NCBI GenBank assembly: GCA_900557655.1
Contig: USTX01000030.1
Location: forward strand, 1 to 7,337
From: an uncultured Eubacteriales bacterium
GTDB lineage: Bacteria; Bacillota; Clostridia; Christensenellales; UBA1242
Length of the DNA: 7,337 nucleotides
Direction of reading: 5' to 3'
The notes beneath the pieces are model-generated. The model saw only the letters and a list, made by a program, of their open reading frames with translations, had not been told where the DNA came from and ran no database searches. The position numbers and the translations under genes were made by a program. Of the stretch, positions 1-5,000 are shown one piece after another (the stretch's first letter is position 1; every line of letters starts with the position of its first letter).

Positions 1-120
1 GGGTCGGTAAAAAGTCAACTGTCGGGCAAAAGTTTGGGCGAGTCAATAGTGGTTGGTCAGGCTATTGGCAACCGCAAGGTGGACGATTTTGACACCGCTG
101 GTACTGACGGAAAAAAGTAA
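1..120 (+). CDS. C-terminal tail of an unidentified protein, probably frameshifted
   Basis: The frame starting at base 1 is open for 39 codons and ends in TAA at 118-120. I do not recognise the family. The visible tail is hydrophilic and ends in DDFDTAGTDGKK. Just after the stop, the +1 frame (122-181) continues with YDFDSAGSDGK and ends in TGA at 179-181, so the same acidic Gly/Ser/Thr motif occurs twice, once in each frame. A run of six A at 111-116 lies exactly where a one-base slip would join them into one longer tail. The gene may therefore really end at 181, with an indel (sequencing error or mutation) at the A run. A strong terminator 10 bases further on confirms that a + strand gene ends here. 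Sure that it is a coding end; function unknown. Confidence 0.6.
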   Translation, partial: GSVKSQLSGKSLGESIVVGQAIGNRKVDDFDTAGTDGKK

Positions 121-160
121 AGCGTATGATTTTGACTCCGCCGGCAGCGACGGGAAAAAT
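82..160 (+). repeat. Two diverged 36-bp copies encoding DFD(T/S)AG(T/S)DGK
   Basis: Copy 1 is 82-117 and copy 2 is 125-160. They encode nearly the same peptide with mostly third-position differences (acc/tcc, gct/gcc, ggt/ggc, act/agc), so the repeat has been kept at protein level. The offset is 43 bases, not a multiple of three, which places the copies in different frames. Confidence 0.65.
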
Positions 161-190
161 AAGGCCGCGGCGCAGATATGAAATTAAAAG

Positions 191-228
191 AAAAGAGTGC
201 TTTAAAAGATAATAGAGCACTCTTTTTT
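191..228 (+). terminator. Intrinsic terminator after the first gene
   Basis: Perfect 11-bp stem, 191-201 (aaaagagtgct) with 216-226 (agcactctttt), a 14-nt loop and a T run through 228. It closes the transcription unit ending at 120 or 181. Confidence 0.93.
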
Positions 229-328
229 GCTGGCTTATTAACGCCCGTTTAAACAATGTGCATTGAAGTTTCGCGCGCGCGTATACTAAGGATAAGAATA
301 AATGTAGGCGGATGCGCGAGGGGCGCGG

Positions 329-931
329 ATGAGTGGGTTAAAAAAGGGTATGGGCGCAAGAGTGTGTGGGCGAGGCGTAACGGCGACGAGATGGTTTAAA
401 GCGTGGGTGGTGGCCGTTGTTTTTATGGCGGTTTTGGCGATGGCTGACCTTTTGGCGTGCGGGGCGGCGTGCGTGTTTTATCCCGTTCGATTTTATGACG
501 AGGTGACGGCGGCGTCAAGAGAATTTGGGATTGAAAATACGCTTATTTTTGCGGTTATAAACACTGAAAGCCATTTTAACGCGCGGGCGAAAAGCGGGGC
601 GGGGGCGATGGGGCTTATGCAGATTATGCCAAAAACGGGCGAGTACATCGCGGGTAAACTAGGTGTTAAATTTGATGAAAATGACCTTTTTGACCCGCAC
701 ACCAACATTCGATTTGGCACCTTTTATCTTAAATATTTGCTTGACAAATTTGGCGATACTGACACGGCGCTGGCGTGCTATAACGCGGGTGAGGGGAACG
801 CACGGGCGTGGTTTGACGACACAAATACCATTGATATCGCGCAGATTTCGTTTAGCGAAACCGTGCATTATATAGATAAGGTCAATACGGCGCAAAAGGC
901 GTATCGGGCGCGGCTGAGGTTTGTGGGGTAA
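329..931 (+). CDS. Membrane-anchored or secreted lytic transglycosylase (SLT domain)
   Basis: A 200-residue murein lytic transglycosylase of the soluble-Slt (GH23) fold, which cleaves the MurNAc-GlcNAc bond of peptidoglycan and leaves a 1,6-anhydro end. A basic N-terminus leads into a hydrophobic segment at about residues 24-50, read as a signal anchor or uncleaved signal peptide, so the enzyme should act outside the membrane. The SLT core covers about 55-195. The catalytic Glu is E80 in NTESHFN, followed by GAMGLMQIMP (92-101), CYNAGEGNARAW (150-161) and ETVHYIDKV (177-185), all family signatures in the right order. Size fits the short Firmicute members that lack the long Slt70 superhelix. 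The ATG at 329 is preceded by gagggg at 318-323. No convincing promoter is visible: TATACT at 282-287 lacks a well-spaced -35. The gene stands alone between a terminator and a tRNA promoter. Confidence 0.93.
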   Translation: MSGLKKGMGARVCGRGVTATRWFKAWVVAVVFMAVLAMADLLACGAACVFYPVRFYDEVTAASREFGIENTLIFAVINTESHFNARAKSGAGAMGLMQIMPKTGEYIAGKLGVKFDENDLFDPHTNIRFGTFYLKYLLDKFGDTDTALACYNAGEGNARAWFDDTNTIDIAQISFSETVHYIDKVNTAQKAYRARLRFVG

Positions 932-1031
932 AACGGGCACTGCGCGAAAGTATGCAAATGAAGGCGACTGAAAAGCATTAATGCCACGTTGCACAGGCGT
1001 GTTAAAAATTTTGAAAAGTTTGGCAAAAGGC

Positions 1032-1060
1032 TTTACAAACTGCCTTGGGTTTGGTATAAT
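1032..1060 (+). promoter_or_regulatory. Sigma-A promoter of the tRNA-Leu gene
   Basis: TTTACA at 1032-1037 and TATAAT at 1055-1060 are 17 bp apart, and TGG before the -10 gives a TG-extended box. Transcription would start near 1067, about 50 bases before the tRNA. A/T tracts at 1004-1021 resemble an UP element, and the same 19-bp tract lies upstream of ctsR. Confidence 0.85.
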
Positions 1061-1117
1061 AACTTCGCTTAGTTTAGCAAACGCGGCGGGAAAATATAAT
1101 CAATACGCATATGGTAT

Positions 1118-1202
1118 GCGAGGGTGGCGGAATCGGCAGACGCGCTCGTTTAAGGGGCGAGTGAGTAACATCGTGAGGGTTCAAGTCCCTTCCCTCGCAC
1201 CA
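1118..1202 (+). tRNA. tRNA-Leu, anticodon AAG, CCA encoded
   Basis: Class II tRNA of 85 nt. Acceptor stem 1118-1124 (gcgaggg) pairs with 1192-1198 (ccctcgc); A1199 is the discriminator and CCA is encoded at 1200-1202. The D stem is gcg/cgc (1127-1129, 1141-1143). The anticodon stem ctcgt/gcgag (1145-1149, 1157-1161) encloses ttaaggg, which puts A34-A35-G36 at 1152-1154. The long variable arm (1162-1174) is typical of leucine. The T arm gaggg-ttcaagt-ccctt is standard. A one-base shift would give TAA, but its anticodon stem mispairs. It should read CUU, and more CUN codons if A34 is deaminated to inosine. Confidence 0.96.
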
Positions 1203-1210
1203 GCAAAAGT

Positions 1211-1240
1211 AACAATCCCAAATCGGGATTGTTTCTTTTT
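1211..1240 (+). terminator. Terminator of the tRNA-Leu transcript
   Basis: A 9-bp stem, aacaatccc (1211-1219) with gggattgtt (1225-1233), a 5-nt loop and a T-rich tail through 1240, starting 9 bases after the encoded CCA. Confidence 0.9.
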
Positions 1241-1241
1241 C

Positions 1242-1389
1242 AATGATATTTTTTTTGAAATATATGGTTCCGAGCGTAGCGAGTGGTTCATATATTTTTT
1301 CAAAAAAATGATATTCGCTGACGCGAATGATATTGCTACGCAATGATATTTTGTTAGCGCAAAATGATTGATGGAAATACCATTATCAT
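1242..1389. repeat. Array of small hairpins joined by GAT (AATGATATT repeats)
   Basis: AATGATATT occurs at 1242, 1307, 1326 and 1342, with a degenerate copy at 1363. Each copy is the end of one stem (AAT), a GAT linker and the start of the next stem (ATT). The hairpins are: a long one, 1248-1266 with 1289-1309, imperfect, 22-nt loop; ATTCGC-TGAC-GCGAAT at 1313-1328; ATTGC-TAC-GCAAT at 1332-1344; ATTTTG-TTAGCG-CAAAAT at 1348-1365; and a last imperfect one, 1364-1374 with 1380-1389. Stem sequences differ while pairing is kept, so folding seems to be what is conserved. There is no open frame with coding character. It resembles the intergenic palindromic repeats common in gut Clostridia, probably a non-autonomous element. 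I know of no established name. Confidence 0.75.
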
Positions 1390-1399
1390 AATATTCCAT

Positions 1400-1465
1400 A
1401 TAATTACGGTGCTCGCCATAAACAATTCTGTGCAAGCACAATAGTTTTGACGCGCTTGTAATTAT
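1400..1465. other. Possible imperfect inverted repeat in a gene-free stretch
   Basis: Perfect 8-bp arms ataattac (1400-1407) and gtaattat (1458-1465) flank a segment whose centre contains tgtgcaagcaca (1429-1440). It could be an eroded palindromic element next to the hairpin array. The remaining A/T-rich bases to 1507 hold nothing I can support. Confidence 0.3.
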
Positions 1466-1507
1466 TATTACTTTTCTTTAAGTTTTTAAAATTTGCTATT
1501 AATATGC

Positions 1508-1537
1508 TTGAAAGAGTGGGGTAAAATATGGTATAAT
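1508..1537 (+). promoter_or_regulatory. Probable promoter of the zinc-ribbon protein gene
   Basis: TTGAAA at 1508-1513 and TATAAT at 1532-1537 with an 18-bp spacer and a TG-extended -10. The start would fall near 1544, almost on the AAAGGAG ribosome site at 1543-1549, leaving a very short leader. An upstream TAAAAT at 1522-1527 could serve instead but lacks a good -35. Confidence 0.55.
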
Positions 1538-1556
1538 AATTTAAAGGAGAAATATT

Positions 1557-1856
1557 ATGAAGGGATTTTTTATAGGAATGTTTGTTGTTGTGACGGCTTT
1601 GGTGCTGACTATGTGGGTGTTGGTGTTGTTTTTTCCACAGGTGTTTGTTAAAAGGCAAAGGCGCATAATGGAAAAAAGTAAGCAAGACCTTAAAGAGATG
1701 GCTGACATTGGTGCAGAGGTCAATCAAGATGCGGTGACAAAAACAACTAAGGCTGTTAAGCGTGGGCTTAGCGAAGAAAAGGCGTTTTGTAAAGAGTGCG
1801 GCGCTGAGATTGATGCCGACTCTAAATTCTGCAAAAAGTGCGGGCAAAAACAGTAG
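1557..1856 (+). CDS. Small one-TM protein with C-terminal zinc ribbon
   Basis: A 99-residue protein with three parts. Residues 3-28 form one hydrophobic membrane segment starting right after MKG. Residues 31-73 are a charged, probably helical linker rich in Lys, Glu and Gln. Residues 78-95 form a zinc ribbon with CKECG (78-82) and CKKCG (92-96), two CxxC pairs ten residues apart, as in the zinc_ribbon_2 type. The basic residues after the membrane segment (KRQRR) favour a cytoplasmic ribbon. Such ribbons occur in many Firmicute membrane proteins of unknown role, so I give no function beyond likely metal binding and membrane location. The ATG is fixed by AAAGGAG at 1543-1549, 7 nt upstream. The gene stands alone, with its own promoter and a terminator 20 bases downstream. 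Confidence 0.85.
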   Translation: MKGFFIGMFVVVTALVLTMWVLVLFFPQVFVKRQRRIMEKSKQDLKEMADIGAEVNQDAVTKTTKAVKRGLSEEKAFCKECGAEIDADSKFCKKCGQKQ

Positions 1857-1875
1857 GTAGAGTAAAATAAAACAT

Positions 1876-1917
1876 AACCGCTTTGGGTGGGCGTGAGCCT
1901 ATTCGGGGCGGTTTTTT
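1876..1917 (+). terminator. Terminator after the zinc-ribbon gene
   Basis: Outer stem aaccgc (1876-1881) with gcggtt (1908-1913), a partly self-pairing interior (gggc/gcct) and a T run 1912-1917. Confidence 0.8.
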
Positions 1918-1949
1918 GTTGGCTTACTGATAAGATAGCCTAATTTATT

Positions 1950-1977
1950 TTGACGAACGCAAAATTTATGGTAGAAT
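1950..1977 (+). promoter_or_regulatory. Probable promoter of the degV-methyltransferase unit
   Basis: TTGACG at 1950-1955, a 16-bp spacer and TAGAAT at 1972-1977, with TGG forming an extended -10. The start would be near 1984. It is the only good promoter between the terminator ending at 1917 and degV. Confidence 0.65.
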
Positions 1978-1983
1978 AAAGGT

Positions 1984-2189
1984 AGAAAGGGAAGCCAGAC
2001 GGAGTAGTGCGGACTTTATAAGGCAGCGGCTTATTAGCAAAACAACAGACAAACGCGAAGTACACAAAAGTAACGCAAAATGCTCCGATTTTCGGGCGCC
2101 GCTTGAAAGTTGGGGCGGCCATTTAAAGTTGTTTTTGCGCGGACGATGTTTAGGCGTGCGAGCAAGGCGACCCTTTTAAAGGAGAGGTT
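1984..2189 (+). other. ~200-nt 5' leader of degV, no known riboswitch recognised
   Basis: If the promoter at 1950-1977 is used, about 205 bases precede degV. Visible pairings are CCGA-ttt-TCGG near 2085-2095 and GCCGC (2098-2102) with GCGGC (2115-2119), both modest. I find no T-box core and no riboswitch consensus I know. The leader ends in AAAGGAGAGG (2178-2187), the ribosome site of degV. A 15-codon frame from the ATG at 2146 ends in a TGA that overlaps the degV start (ATGA), but it has no good ribosome site. Confidence 0.4.
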
Positions 2190-3056
2190 ATGAGCGTTTA
2201 TTTTACTGACAGCGATTGCGAGATTTGGTATACAGACATAGACGAGCTTGGCATTAATTTTTTGCCGATGCCGTATTTGATAGAGGGCAAAGAATTTGCC
2301 TATGACATGGGGCGCAATACAGATTTTCACGCGCTTTATGAAAAGATGAGGGGCGGAGCGATGCCAACCACGGCGGCCCTGAACCCGCAAGACTATATTG
2401 ATGCGTTTGACCCGATTTTTGCACGCGGCGAGGATATTTTGTATGTGCATTTTTCAAGCGAACTTTCGGGCACGTTTAACCATTTAAAAACGGCGCTTAA
2501 TGAACTTAAAGAAAAGTATCCAGAGCGCAAGTGCACGATGTTTGACACGAAATCGATCTGTTATGGCGCGGGCGTGATAGCGCTTGAAGGGGCGCGGCTG
2601 CATAAGGCGGGGCTTAGCGATGACGAGATTATTGCGCGGCTGGAAGAACTTAAAAAGAGGCTGCACATTGAGTTTATGGTTGACAGTCTAAGCCATCTGC
2701 GTCGCGGCGGGCGAATTAGCGCAACAAGTGCTGTGTTTGGCGCTATGCTTGGCATTAAGCCGATTTTAAAGTGTGACGAAAACGGAAAAATCGTTAAAAT
2801 CGCAACGCAAAAAGGCAAGGCAAAGGCGCTTGCGTTTATGGCGGACAGGGCGGCAGAGAACTTTGACTATTCGCGCGAACTGTATCTTGTTGACGCGGAC
2901 GATAAGGCAGCGGCCGACCTTGCCGAGAAAATTCTTCGCGAGAAACTTGGCGATAAGGGTAAAATTCGTCGCCTGCCAGTTGGGCCGGTTATTGGGGCGC
3001 ATTGTGGCCCGGGCACGATAGGGTTTATCTATTTCAATGAAGCAGCTAATGCATAA
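2190..3056 (+). CDS. DegV family fatty-acid-binding protein
   Basis: A 288-residue DegV/FakB-type protein, normal in length. Members bind a fatty acid and, in characterised Firmicutes, present it to the FakA kinase, which makes acyl-phosphate for phospholipid synthesis in the cytoplasm. Signatures in order: TDSDCEI (6-12) for the usual TDS(T/S)xD; PTTAALNP (59-66) for PTTSQP; FSSELSGTF (88-96); LSHLRRGGRIS (167-177); and GPVIGAHCGPGTIGF (265-279), the C-terminal loop near the fatty-acid carboxylate. The ATG at 2190 follows AAAGGAGAGG, with AGGAG ending 5 nt upstream. The downstream methyltransferase overlaps its end by 20 bp, so the two are probably translationally coupled. No fakA lies in the window, so which kinase it serves, and whether it is FakB or a paralogue of unknown ligand, cannot be told. 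Confidence 0.92.
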   Translation: MSVYFTDSDCEIWYTDIDELGINFLPMPYLIEGKEFAYDMGRNTDFHALYEKMRGGAMPTTAALNPQDYIDAFDPIFARGEDILYVHFSSELSGTFNHLKTALNELKEKYPERKCTMFDTKSICYGAGVIALEGARLHKAGLSDDEIIARLEELKKRLHIEFMVDSLSHLRRGGRISATSAVFGAMLGIKPILKCDENGKIVKIATQKGKAKALAFMADRAAENFDYSRELYLVDADDKAAADLAEKILREKLGDKGKIRRLPVGPVIGAHCGPGTIGFIYFNEAANA

Positions 3057-3549
3057 AGAGTTCAAGCAAAGGCAAATTAAGGCCAATTTAAACATTGGGC
3101 TGATACTTGAAAACATTGAACACGACGAAAATATTGGGTCGGCGTTTAGGCTTGCTGACGCGTTTTGCGTTAAAAAAATCTTTATCGTTTTAAACCGCCA
3201 GTTTAACGCGAAAAAGATTGAAAAGACGGCGCGAAACTGTACAAACACTGTGCCTTATCAGGTGTTTGAGAGCGTCCAAGACGCGATTAGTGAGGCCACC
3301 AAAATGGGGCAAACGGTGATAAGCGTTGAACTGTGTGACGAAAGCGTGCCTTTAAGAGATTTTGACGTGCGGGCGTTTGATGGTGTTGCGCTTTTGGTTG
3401 GTAACGAGCGTGCGGGCGTAAGTCAAACTGCGCTTGATTTGTCAAAGGCGGCGGTGCACATTGATATGTTTGGCAACAATTCATCGCTTAACGTTGCAAC
3501 AGCGTTGGCTATCGCGCTTTATGGCGTGACCAAAAAATATTTAAATTAA
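3037..3549 (+). CDS. SpoU/TrmH-family RNA 2'-O-ribose methyltransferase
   Basis: A 170-residue SPOUT methyltransferase, expected to transfer a methyl group from S-adenosylmethionine to a ribose 2'-OH in tRNA or rRNA. The three SpoU motifs are present: motif 1 as NIEHDENIGSAFRLA (26-40) with N32 and R38; motif 2 as LLVGNERAGVS (119-129) with the conserved NE and G; and motif 3 as IDMFGNNSSLNVATA (142-156), the knotted SAM-binding loop with SLNV. There is no L7Ae-like N-terminal domain, unlike RlmB/TrmH-type rRNA enzymes, so the length is nearer TrmL; the substrate is not predictable from this alone. The ATG at 3037 lies inside degV (20-bp overlap) with no strong ribosome site; M5 (ATG 3049) is an alternative start. 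A terminator follows within 11 bases. Confidence 0.9.
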   Translation: MKQLMHKEFKQRQIKANLNIGLILENIEHDENIGSAFRLADAFCVKKIFIVLNRQFNAKKIEKTARNCTNTVPYQVFESVQDAISEATKMGQTVISVELCDESVPLRDFDVRAFDGVALLVGNERAGVSQTALDLSKAAVHIDMFGNNSSLNVATALAIALYGVTKKYLN

Positions 3550-3559
3550 AAAATTTTGA

Positions 3560-3593
3560 AAAGTTTGTCTAAAAGTGTTGACAAACTTTTTTT
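3560..3593 (+). terminator. Terminator of the degV unit, overlapping the ctsR promoter
   Basis: Perfect 10-bp stem, aaagtttgtc (3560-3569) with gacaaacttt (3580-3589), a 10-nt loop and T residues through 3593. The 3' arm includes most of the -35 box of the next promoter. Confidence 0.88.
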
Positions 3594-3606
3594 GTGGGTA
3601 TAATAT
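3578..3606 (+). promoter_or_regulatory. Sigma-A promoter of the ctsR-mcsA-mcsB-clpC operon
   Basis: TTGACA at 3578-3583 is a perfect -35. The -10 is either TATAAT at 3599-3604 (15-bp spacer) or TAATAT at 3601-3606 (17 bp). The start is near 3611-3614, so the CtsR operator lies just downstream and would block the polymerase. Confidence 0.8.
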
Positions 3607-3618
3607 AGAGGTGTAAAG

Positions 3619-3635
3619 TTTGACTTACTTTGACC
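3619..3635 (-). promoter_or_regulatory. CtsR operator (heptad direct repeat)
   Basis: Read on the - strand, 3635-3619 is GGTCAAA-GTA-AGTCAAA: two heptads matching (A/G)GTCAAA with a 3-nt spacer, the known CtsR box. It sits about 5-25 bases after the predicted start and ahead of ctsR, which fits autorepression. Confidence 0.93.
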
Positions 3636-3694
3636 TTTAAGGCGATTACATATAGATTGCGTGCGGGCAAACTGCGGGAGCAGTGGGGCATAAT

Positions 3695-3754
3695 GGCGTA
3701 AGTATAGGCTGTTTGGCGTAGGAATGGTCTGTATGGCGTAAGTATAAGTCGTTT
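3695..3754 (+). repeat. Three tandem 20-nt repeats in the ctsR leader
   Basis: Consecutive units at 3695-3714, 3715-3734 and 3735-3754 all begin ggcgta. Units 1 and 3 share a perfect 14-mer with the base pair ahead of them (atggcgtaagtata at 3693 and 3733); unit 2 is more diverged (ggcgtaggaatggtctgtat). They lie in the transcribed leader between the CtsR operator and the ctsR ribosome site. No strong hairpin is visible. Role unknown. Confidence 0.75.
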
Positions 3755-3787
3755 TAGGTTTATTAAAGTAAGTAAGGGAGGGGGGAA

Positions 3788-4255
3788 GTGGCAAGTATAA
3801 GTGATATAATTGAAAAGTTTATTCTTGACAATCTTGGCGAAAGCGACGAGATTGACATTTCGCGCAACGAGCTGGCAAACTTTTTTTCGTGCGCACCAAG
3901 CCAGATTAACTATGTTTTAGAGACGCGCTTTACCGTTGACCGAGGGTTTGTTAAAGAAAGCAAGCGCGGTGGCGGCGGGTTTGTTAAAATTTCAAAAATT
4001 CCGTTTTCAGACGATGAGGCGATGGCTGACCTTGTTTTAAAAAACATTGGAGGCGAGATAAGTTTCAAGCGCGCAGAACAAATTCTTGATAATCTTAAAC
4101 GCGAGAAAATTATAACAAAAAAAGAGGCGGGGCTTATTTCGGCCGCGCTTTGTGACACGGCGCTTAACTCGCCATTTTCGGTTAAAGACCATGTTAGGGC
4201 GCAGATTTTTAAGTCGGTCTTGGTGTTTTTGTTAAGCCAAAAGGAGGGCGAATGA
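3788..4255 (+). CDS. ctsR: CtsR, repressor of class III heat-shock genes
   Basis: A 155-residue dimeric repressor, close to the usual ~150. The winged HTH is in residues 25-68: RNELANFFSCAPSQINYVL (26-44), then TRFTVDRGFVKESKRGGGGF (46-65). The RGGGG wing (60-64) is the glycine-rich loop known to act as the heat sensor in CtsR. The C-terminal helical domain (about 75-150) contains the dimerising and McsB/ClpC-contacting part of the family. The start is GTG at 3788, chosen because GGAGG (3777-3781) lies 6 nt upstream and the protein then begins like other CtsR (SISDIIEKFI). It is first in its operon and overlaps mcsA at ATGA. An operator upstream shows autoregulation. Confidence 0.97.
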   Translation: MASISDIIEKFILDNLGESDEIDISRNELANFFSCAPSQINYVLETRFTVDRGFVKESKRGGGGFVKISKIPFSDDEAMADLVLKNIGGEISFKRAEQILDNLKREKIITKKEAGLISAALCDTALNSPFSVKDHVRAQIFKSVLVFLLSQKEGE

Positions 4256-4608
4256 TGGGCTTTGACATGGAGCAAACGCAATTTGATTTCACCACGCCCG
4301 CGGATATAACGTGTCCGCGATGTTCTCAAAGGCTTAGCGACCTTAATGAAACGTATTTTGTTGGGTGCAGCGAGTGCTATAAGGTGTTTGCGCCGTACAT
4401 ACGCGACCTTGCAACCAAGTATCACGGGCGGTGCGTACACACGGGCAAAATCTATGAGCGAAAGCGTAATCGTGCGTCAATTGAAAAAGAGATGGCCGAA
4501 CTTGCGCGCGAAGAAAAGCAGGCAGTGCTTGAAAAAAATTATCTTCGCGCAGACGAGGTTCACAGAAAACTTTTGGCGCTTTTGGAGGTGCTTGATGGCA
4601 GTTGTTGA
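4252..4608 (+). CDS. mcsA: McsA, activator of the McsB arginine kinase (short form)
   Basis: A 118-residue protein against about 150-185 in Bacillus-type McsA. It keeps one zinc module, CPRC (21-24) with CSEC (39-42) in GCSECYKVF, and a C-terminal UVR motif, about 76-112 (IEKEMAELAREEKQAVLEKN onward), the short coiled segment shared with UvrB/UvrC. The N-terminal Cys-pair module of longer homologues is absent. By homology it binds zinc, stimulates McsB and helps target CtsR. Two starts are possible: ATG 4252 (overlapping the ctsR stop, 4 nt from AGGAGG at 4242-4247) and ATG 4255, whose 7-nt spacing is better. Its end overlaps mcsB by 14 bp, typical of tight coupling. Confidence 0.92.
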   Translation: MMGFDMEQTQFDFTTPADITCPRCSQRLSDLNETYFVGCSECYKVFAPYIRDLATKYHGRCVHTGKIYERKRNRASIEKEMAELAREEKQAVLEKNYLRADEVHRKLLALLEVLDGSC

Positions 4609-4885
4609 TATTTCAAGCATAGTTATGTCAAGCCGAATAAGGCTGGCGCGCAACCTTGACAAACTTCCTATGCCGCCGCGGCTTTCGGGCGAAAACGGGT
4701 TTAAGGTTTTAAAACTGGTGGCAGACAGTGTGTCGGGGCTGGATGAATTTAAAATCTATACCATAAAAAGCCTGCCTGATATAGACGCGCACGTTTTGCA
4801 AGAAAAGCACCTTATTTCAAAAGACCTTTTAGACAAAAAAGATTTCGGCGCGGTTATTTTAAACACTGACGAAATTAACATATAG
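4595..4885 (+). pseudogene. mcsB: mcsB, 5' part (protein-arginine kinase N-terminus), cut off
   Basis: The first 96 codons of the ATP:guanido phosphotransferase McsB, which phosphorylates arginines on CtsR and damaged proteins. VMSSRIRLARNL (10-21) is the conserved phosphagen-kinase start, and EKHLISKDL (70-78) and FGAVILNTDEINI (84-96) match McsB up to the point where (M/V)NEEDHIR should follow. Instead a TAG stop occurs at 4883-4885 and the next ~117 bp encode something else. The ATG at 4595 is supported by GGAGG (4584-4588) 6 nt upstream and lies within the end of mcsA. As read, the product lacks the catalytic NEED loop and the whole C-terminal lobe. A real disruption or an assembly join are both possible. 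Confidence 0.9.
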
Positions 4886-5000
4886 TCCAATTAAAGGTGG
4901 AAGTGGAAATATTGAATATTTAGCTTTAATATCAAGATTAAATAAAGGACATATTGATATTGAAGCTGTTGTTGAAGCTTCACATCGAAAGGAAGGATAA
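4881..5000 (+). pseudogene. tlyA: Displaced C-terminal fragment of a TlyA-type rRNA methyltransferase
   Basis: Frame 4881-5000 reads YSPIKGGSGNIEYLALISRL and on to a TAA at 4998-5000. SPIxGxxGNIE(Y/F)L is the C-terminal signature of TlyA-family 2'-O-methyltransferases (hemolysin A-like). Only about 39 codons are present, with no start and no SAM-binding domain, so it cannot be functional. Its codons are extremely AT-rich: only one of 40 ends in G or C (aag), unlike the genes on both sides. It replaces, rather than adds to, the middle of mcsB. The joins share short sequence with mcsB: 4875-4884 reads as both proteins, and gataag (4996-5001) could belong to either. I recognised the family from the motif only. 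Confidence 0.72.

Noticed and set aside
981..1346. 121-codon + strand open frame across the tRNA-Leu region
   Set aside because: It runs through a promoter, a well-folded tRNA, a terminator and the hairpin array, has no ribosome site and resembles no protein.
1242..1389. CRISPR array
   Set aside because: The repeated unit is only 9 bp with spacers of 7-56 bases, and the unit serves as stem ends of adjoining hairpins. There are no cas genes.
1074..1847. Several - strand open frames of 86-147 codons
   Set aside because: They are antisense to the tRNA, the hairpin array and the zinc-ribbon gene, lack ribosome sites and have compositions typical of shadow frames.
1984..2189. T-box or other known riboswitch upstream of degV
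   Set aside because: No T-box core, specifier loop or other consensus I know can be found, and the gene is not an amino-acid or cofactor gene.
4881..5000. Insertion sequence or intron within mcsB
   Set aside because: There are no inverted ends, target duplication, transposase or ribozyme features, and mcsB sequence is missing rather than flanking an added piece.
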